Below, piece after piece: positions 57,906 to 64,000 of a DNA stretch of 64,000 nucleotides. The first letter of the stretch is position 1. Every line of letters begins with the position of its first letter. The notes under the pieces are model-generated. The model ran no database searches, was not told the DNA's origin, and was given only the letters and a program-made list of their open reading frames with translations. Both the position numbers and the translations under genes were made by a program. The DNA is from Datisca glomerata (Eukaryota; Streptophyta; Magnoliopsida; Cucurbitales; Datiscaceae): NCBI GenBank assembly GCA_003255025.1, contig QANY01013809.1:558001-622000 (forward strand), given 5' to 3'.

Positions 57906-58739
57906 ATTACTAAAGGTTTTATAGCATGAAGGTTTTATAGCATGTTCACTTACATTGTCGCATTCAAAAATGGCATTTTCCAACTCTTTCCAGCATGGTT
58001 ACATGGCTGACTCCCAATTGCAGATTCGTGATGGTGAACATTCCAAATTTTTGACATATTTACCAGTAGATATCGTTAGGATTGTTTCATATGCCCAAAT
58101 TATCAATGTCAATGGAAAGCCCCCCCAACCCACTACCCTTTGAATCTGGTTTTCTATGAAATCTAACTATGTAGTCTAAGGTGATTTCATATGATAGTCT
58201 ACCCCATAGGTATTTTTCAAACAACTCATCACTATCTAGCATCCTAAGATGATCTAGATCAATGTTAGTCCCATCATGTTTTCCTAAAATAAGATTTTCC
58301 AAACAATAAAGTTTTGTCAATTTTAACTTCTCCTCATCGTCGACCCTTTGCATTGATTTGTAAGCTACTCTTAAATCCTTGTGTGTAATTGATTTATCAC
58401 CTTTAAAGCTTCATGATAACAAGGACCCGTTAGATAATTTTTCTCTTCTAATCAAAGGGAATGGATCACAATTCAGCCCTGTTACTATAGCAAATTCCTT
58501 TAAACCAAATTTTGCCAATTTCCCATTGAAATTGAAGCATAATTCATCTTTCCTATTATGCTTACACATTCTATGAATAATGTGTAAGAATAATTGTGAA
58601 GGAAATTTGGTGACATTAATTTCTAGTATGTGACCCAAACATGATTTCCTAAACTTTTCAAGCTGAGATCCTAGACTTTATTTAAGGGTGAGGATAATAT
58701 CAATTTTGGCGTATTGCAACACGTTTTTGGATGACTTCC

Positions 58740-59600
58740 AATATTGCTTTTGGAGCAATCAAAATTCTCCTGACGATATAGTATATAATAAATAAACAAC
58801 ATACATTCAATAACTGAGATTATAAATAAACAGATTATTGAAAGATAATATGATATAATACGTTTAAAACACTCATGCCAAATTTTTTTTTATCACTAAA
58901 AAAAGATGTTTTGCTACATCCCCCATTGAAAGAATAAATGAATCACAATAAATTTAAGGTACAAAACATAGATAGGATGCAATTTAACTAAACTATTTCA
59001 TAACACATTGTATTTGATAATATATCATGTTAACAATATATAACATGTACTTACTAACATCAATTTATATTAACATTGTTATATACAAAAATAACATTTT
59101 ACTATGTGATAAAGTTCCACTAGTGAACAACATGAAGAGTGCAAGATAGTACACATGATGCAAGATGAACATTTCATATTATATAACATTTGTAAGTGAT
59201 TCATCTATTACTAACGAACTTATAACTTATAAATGTGCATTTCATTTCAACGTGTTCAATGAGGTATAACATCTTAAATAGTACATACACACATTCATTA
59301 TTGGAGAATCAGAATCCAGAACATTTTGATAAATTATTCTAACATGAATTAATTTTAAGACATTATTATAATAAAGTAGAAATATTATACGAATAGTTTA
59401 TAATATATATACATATATAAATTTACATATAAATATGTGACTAAAGAACAGTTTATAATTCATAGTATATAATTTACAACACATTATATTAATAGTTTAC
59501 ATTATATACACCATCATTTTGCGGTAACAGATAATATTGTATATTATATATATATATATAATATCCATAATATATATAAACAAGAGTAATGGTACAGTAT
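58740..59600. other. A/T-rich intron of the MULE-2 DUF1985 gene
   Basis: No coding sequence. It holds many TATATA runs and none of the P2 palindromes seen in the introns of MULE-1. Confidence 0.55.
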
Positions 59601-60550
59601 TATTGCTTACCTCATTTTCATCAACAGTTGGATGAGATTTCTTGATAATCTTTACAATAGATTTTGATGGAGTGGCTGACTTTTTGTAATTCTCAAAATT
59701 GTCTTCAGTGTTGTCAAAACTAGAAGCCAAATTCTTTAGTCTTTGATTTATTCTTTTTGGTTTTGTCTGCACATAATAGTAAAATTAATAAGTTTAATAA
59801 CATATTAAGCAAATTTCTATGTAGACTTAATATATATATACCTTTTTCCCAGCCTTTGTCAATGCATTGCTGTCAGAAGCAACCTTCTCCTCCAACATAT
59901 TAGCAGGTGTGCTTGGTGATTCTTTTACCTTTACTATTGCTCTATTTTTTACTTTTAGGTGTCCGTTTCCCCTGTTCCCATATTTAAATAACAATAGATA
60001 ATAAGAACTTTATTATGCATAAAACAATAATAATTCTCAAAAACACTTTATGTTATATTGACAGTAGACTTACAATAAACATTGCTTAATAAAGTTCAAC
60101 ATCTGTTTATAATGTTTTAAACATTCAAAAACAACAATGAAAACATAATATGAAAAATATCAATGAAAACAGCAATGAAATCATTCAAAAACAGCAAAAA
60201 ACGAAAATAACAAAAATATCAAACATTTAACCTCTGTTTATATTCAACATCTATTTATAGTATTTTGAACGAACACATAATACCAAATCAGTTTACTTAA
60301 TACAAAATATGTACATTACTTAATATGAATCAGTTTATAATCAGTAAACAAAAACTCAAACACAGAAAATAGAATATCAAAACTAAAGCATAAAAATCAG
60401 TTTATATTTAGTATTAGAAAACCAATATACAAAATCTTGCACGCAAAATGTTTAATCAAAAGTAGAATTAGAATTCAAGATCTATATGAATCTGTATGAA
60501 AAATACCTCTCGATGATATCCGTATGATATCTGTGTTCTTAATAGTCTTC

Positions 60551-61884
60551 ATTTTTCTTTGTTCTCTACAAAAAGAGAAATATCGTAAACCCTAAGTTTT
60601 GTATCTGAAAAAATTGCTAGTATTTTGCGCATATACCCGAAATTTTGATGATCGACAAGAATTTTTGTGTTCTTGATGCTTTCTTCTCAGAGATTTTCAT
60701 AGTTTACTAGATGCAAGAATATCTATTATTAGTTTATACAAACCGTAGATTTGATTTTATATAAATTTGTAGAAGTATATTTTTTACATACCTTTATTTA
60801 TGCTACTATTTCAAAGTAGAGAAATGATTTAAAGGACGAGTTGTAATGGCGGTATCTGTGATTTTGGGGGAAGAAGGAAGAATAGGCACGTGTTTTGAAA
60901 TTTTGGAGAAGGAAAATTGTTTTCGCATGTTTAATGATATCCCGTGCAGTTGAGCGTGTTAAATGAGACAAAGGGGCATAAGTGTAATTGCTTATATTAT
61001 TTATCTTTTAATCGGCGCATTTTTTTTCTACTTTGGGCCATTTTTTGATAGTTCGAAAGTTGACCAATTTTGACGTTTCATTTAGCCTATTTCTGATGAA
61101 AGCCCCATGTAGGTTGGACCACTTTAAGAAAGAAAAAAATAAAACAGAAAATGACATAAGTAGACCACTTTTTAAAGTGTACGTAAATAAATGGCCTATT
61201 TTAAGATACAAAACAAAAATAGGCCATTATCTCCGAAAATATAAGTTTATGGTTTCTGAAAATAACCCTTTAGAACTCAATCATTTTCTCCGAAAATATA
61301 AGTTCTCCACATCTCACAATTCTCACATAAACTCTCTAAATCCCCCAAAAATTTCCTTAAGTTTGGGGAAATCCTCAAAACCATCTTCTCTAAAACCTCT
61401 CATCATAATTCTCCGTTACCACACACACTAATTTCATCTCCCAAAAACTCATACTATTCTTCGGAGGGAAATTTATGTTGTAAATCTGGAAAAAAAATCT
61501 CAAAAACTTAAGGAAGTCATCGACGCTATAAAACTTCAAGCAACTTGACGGAGAAGCCATTAAAGTATATCTATTCGCACACCCAGACGATATGATTAAA
61601 ATCTATGAGCTATTGAGAGTTCTTATTTTTCATTATCTTAAATTTTATAATTAGATTACTATACATTCCATAGATGCAAAACATTATAGGTTCATCATGT
61701 TTATATTTGATTTCATTATGACAAATTAAATCGATGAAAAAAATATCAAACAATTAAACTAAACAATACATTTGATTTTATTTATTTTGTCAAAGAACAA
61801 TTCATTTATTTGATTTTAAACTAAAATTATCTTCCAAAACCACCCCTACAATCACCTATAATCATGGAGGTTCAAAAAAATACA
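60551..61884. other. Leader end of MULE-2 and flank
   Basis: 60551-60980 is probably the promoter and leader side of the minus-strand DUF1985 gene. An 18-bp word TCTCCGAAAATATAAGTT occurs at about 61230 and again at about 61288. No gene recognised. Confidence 0.45.
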
Positions 61885-63115
61885 ATATACAGTTTAGAGG
61901 GGCTAAAGTAGCTTGGCATGTTGTTTGTAAACCCTTTAATGCTGGTGGTTTGAACTTGAGGGATCTAGTTGTGTGGAATGGCTCCAAACTTTTATGGAAA
62001 TTGGCTAGAAGAGACAAAAGCTCTCTTTGGGTGGCTTGTGTGGACATAATCTTCTAAAGGGTCAATTTATCTTCACTGATAAGATGCATGTTGACCCCTC
62101 TTAGTCTTGGAGGAAGCTCATTATGCTTAAGGAGAAGATAGTTGCCTTTTGCTATCTCAAAGTAGGAAATGGCCTATTTGCCTTCTTTTTTACTGAACCT
62201 TAGCATCAAGATGATATTATTCTTAACAGGTTTGGCAGGGATGTTGTTCAGCAGATTGATTTAAACTTGGGTTGCAACCTTGTTTTATTTTTCAGAGAAG
62301 GAACTTGGTGTTGGCCGAACCCTGAGTCTGAGCACTTCTTTAATTTCAGAATTTGTTTTTCTTTGCATGTCTCTCCTTCACAACAGGAAGATTAGTGGAT
62401 GTGGACAACAAGCAAAAATGGTTTATTTTTTCTACAAGTAGCACTTACAATGAGTTGATAGGGTAGACAGATGATGTTCAGTGGCATAATGTGGTCTAGT
62501 CTTCAAGTAATATTCCTAAGTGTACATTCATTCTTTGGTTAGCTCTTCACAATAAGCTAAACACTAAAGATATGATCACTCAATGGAACAGAGACTTGAA
62601 TCCAGATTGTACCTTTTGTATTAGTGGATCGGAATCTATGGAACATCTTTTCTTTAACTGCACTTTTGCTAAACGTATTCTGGATCCTATTCTCAGTAAA
62701 TGTGGTGACTTTGCCCGAGTGGATTCTTGGACTTCATTCATCCAGGTTATCTCTCCTTCACAATAACAAGCAACGCTCATCTATAAGTTCTAAACTTGTA
62801 TTTTCTGCTTTTGTTTATTGTTTATGGATTGAGAGAAATAGGAGAATTTTAGTTGGAAAGATTATGGATTCTCAATTGGTTTCTAGGAAAAATTTCCTTC
62901 ATGGTCAAAGAAAGGCTCGTTTACCTTTACAAGGATAGTAATCTTAATATAGGGGATCAAATTTCTGAAAATTGGTTGTAATCTTGGTTTAGCTTGTTTC
63001 TGGTCTAGTTTACTTTTGTCTCTGTTCTTTTGTGTTTGTAGTTCTAGGGTATGCCATTTGTACTAGTGTAATACTCTTTAGTTAATATATTTTTTCCTTT
63101 GACAAAAAAATTGTA
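61885..63115 (+). mobile_element. 5'-truncated LINE (non-LTR retrotransposon)
   Basis: The plus strand reads RGAKVAWHVVCKPFNAGGLN and LRDLVVWNGSKLLWKLARRD (from about 61898), the C-terminal side of plant LINE reverse transcriptases. CTFILWLALHNKLNTKDMIT (62523) and CTFCISGSESMEHLFFNC (62611) form the zf-RVT zinc domain. Stops occur throughout. The 3' UTR ends near 63110 with GACAAAAAAA, a short A-tail. The endonuclease and most of the RT are absent. Confidence 0.85.
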
Positions 63116-63720
63116 ATATTTAAAATTAGAATGTCAAAAAAAAAACATCCTAAAAAGTAGGTAAGGGCATTTTAGACAACTTATAAAATAATACATATCA
63201 TACAAATTAAAAAGGGTCATTTAGCTACTATAATTTATTTTGGGTAATATAATAACTTATCCATGTAGTTATCTTCAAATCTTTAAAAAAAATCTGACGC
63301 CAAAAAACAAGCACCTCATACCAACGAAATTAAGTGTAATTTTTCATAAAGTTATATATAATATACATGGTATATATTATATAAATAATTAACGGCTGAA
63401 TAAATTTTTCACGGGTTGGCGTTGAATTTTTTTGTAACGTAATTTTTTTTTATTTTAGAGCGCGTGCAATGATTATTTTAACTGAAGATGACTCTTTTTC
63501 CTTACAACCAACACAAAAACTGTAAGATCGAAAGATAAATAAATTATGAAAAAAAATTACAGTATAATTCTTGTACGTTACTACAACTATTAGATCAAAA
63601 GACAAATAAATCATCGATTATTTTTATGTAGTATATAGTTTATGTTCATAAAAAATAGGCCATGTATGGTTGTACCATAAAATTACCCATAAACTATTGT
63701 AAGTATCGAAAAAGTCGAGA
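63116..63720. other. A/T-rich spacer
   Basis: No gene recognised. A second A-run (63136-63145) follows the LINE tail. Confidence 0.45.
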
Positions 63721-64000
63721 AAATTATAAATCAGTCCATCCAACTATATAAAATAGGATCCGAAATCCGAAACCCCCCGTAGTTTTGGGCATTTATGTTT
63801 CTCCAAGCTAACCAAATCCGAAACCCCCTCTCTGTGAACCTCCTCTTCGTGAAACCCCCTTCCTTCCCTCTTCTTCATCCCCCATTACCCACTGTATTTT
63901 CGCAACCCCCTCTTCCCTTCGTGAAACCCCCTTCTTCCTTCTTCTTCTTCATCCCCGATTACCCACTGTATCTTTACTGAAACCCCCTTATGGCTGAAAT
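63721..64000 (+). other. Probable 5' leader of a gene starting at ATG 63991 (cut by the window edge)
   Basis: C/T-rich sequence, with CTTCTTC runs typical of plant 5' UTRs, ends in CCCCCTTATGGCTGAAAT; the ATG at 63991 would start M-A-E. A GCC-less but A/T-preceded context and only ten bases of coding make this a guess. A 63795-63980 frame across the repeat is not convincing. Confidence 0.35.
63846..63980. repeat. 72-bp tandem duplication in the C/T-rich leader
   Basis: TTCGTGAAACCCCCTTC starts at 63846 and again at 63918, each followed by a CTTCTTCATCCCC(C/G)ATTACCC segment. Two imperfect copies. Confidence 0.85.

Larger units (their letters stand above)
57241..60550 (-). pseudogene. DUF1985 gene of MULE-2 (Ulp1-type partner gene)
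   Basis: Read right to left. 59980-59840 gives NALTKAGKK before a donor; 59770-59612 gives PKRINQRLKNLASSFDNTED and ATPSKSIVKIIKKSHPTVDE. 58710-58087 is a nearly continuous DUF1985 domain: LEINVTKFPSQLFLHIIHRM, FGLKEFAIVTGLNCDPFP, DDEEKLKLTKLYCLENLILG, LFEKYLWGRLSYEITLDYIV. One in-frame TGA at 58411-58413 interrupts it. 57815-57600 gives SSDKMERLYMQHFFKSNRGK, and 57520-57241 an acidic Asp/Gly hinge then a Lys-rich segment. The Ulp1 protease part expected next is beyond Copia-2 and eroded: 47510-47570 (minus) has DKPTENEEPFKPKLRIEK but I see no HW or DCG box. Confidence 0.8.
34790..61000. mobile_element. MULE-2: second Mutator-like element, split by two copia insertions
   Basis: A MuDR-type transposase on + (35035 to 46470) and a DUF1985/Ulp1-type gene on - (about 60550 to 57241, with remnants near 47500) converge, as in MULE-1. 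Copia-1 interrupts the transposase and Copia-2 the gap between the genes. Without them about 7.5 kb remain. The ends are not defined: the left limit is the CACTA edge and the right limit the end of recognisable leader sequence. P2 repeats are absent, unlike MULE-1. Confidence 0.75.

Overview
This is nuclear DNA of a eudicot plant. It has spliced genes with GT-AG introns, plant gene families (pectin methylesterase, type I inositol polyphosphate 5-phosphatase, SUN-domain protein), A/T-rich spacers and many plant transposons. The fused DUF1985/Ulp1 protease genes carried beside MuDR-type transposases are common in cucurbits and some other eudicots, but the sequence does not settle the species. 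One ambiguous base (34218) suggests a scaffold assembly.

Layout. 1-864: 3' part of a pectin methylesterase gene. 1186-2540: an array of 23-bp palindromes. 2640-10550: a decayed Mutator-like element (MULE-1) with a transposase on + and a DUF1985/Ulp1 protease gene on -, converging on each other. Short arrays of a second palindromic repeat, partly with a 42-bp period, fill its non-coding gaps. 11683-23100 is the gene-bearing core, all on the minus strand: a small peptide gene, an inositol polyphosphate 5-phosphatase and a SUN1/SUN2-like nuclear envelope protein. 23500-29850: scrambled copia remnants, including a duplicated LTR-plus-RNaseH unit. 29848-34789: a CACTA-type element (matching ends, TAT target duplication) carrying exons of an AAMP-like WD40 gene.

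34790-61000 is a second MULE (MULE-2) that two copia retrotransposons have entered. Copia-1 (35422-44883, minus) lies inside the transposase exon, and removing it restores the reading frame. Copia-2 (47591-56866, plus) lies between the two MULE genes, with a perfect ATTAC target duplication. 61885-63115 is a 5'-truncated LINE. 63720-64000 looks like the 5' leader of a gene starting at 63991.

Working genes are probably only the pectin methylesterase, the peptide gene, the 5-phosphatase and the SUN gene. Every transposon gene carries stops, deletions or lost catalytic residues. The most unusual items are the two palindromic repeat families, one of which sits in the introns and gene gaps of a single MULE, the gene-carrying CACTA element, and the two-step nesting in MULE-2.
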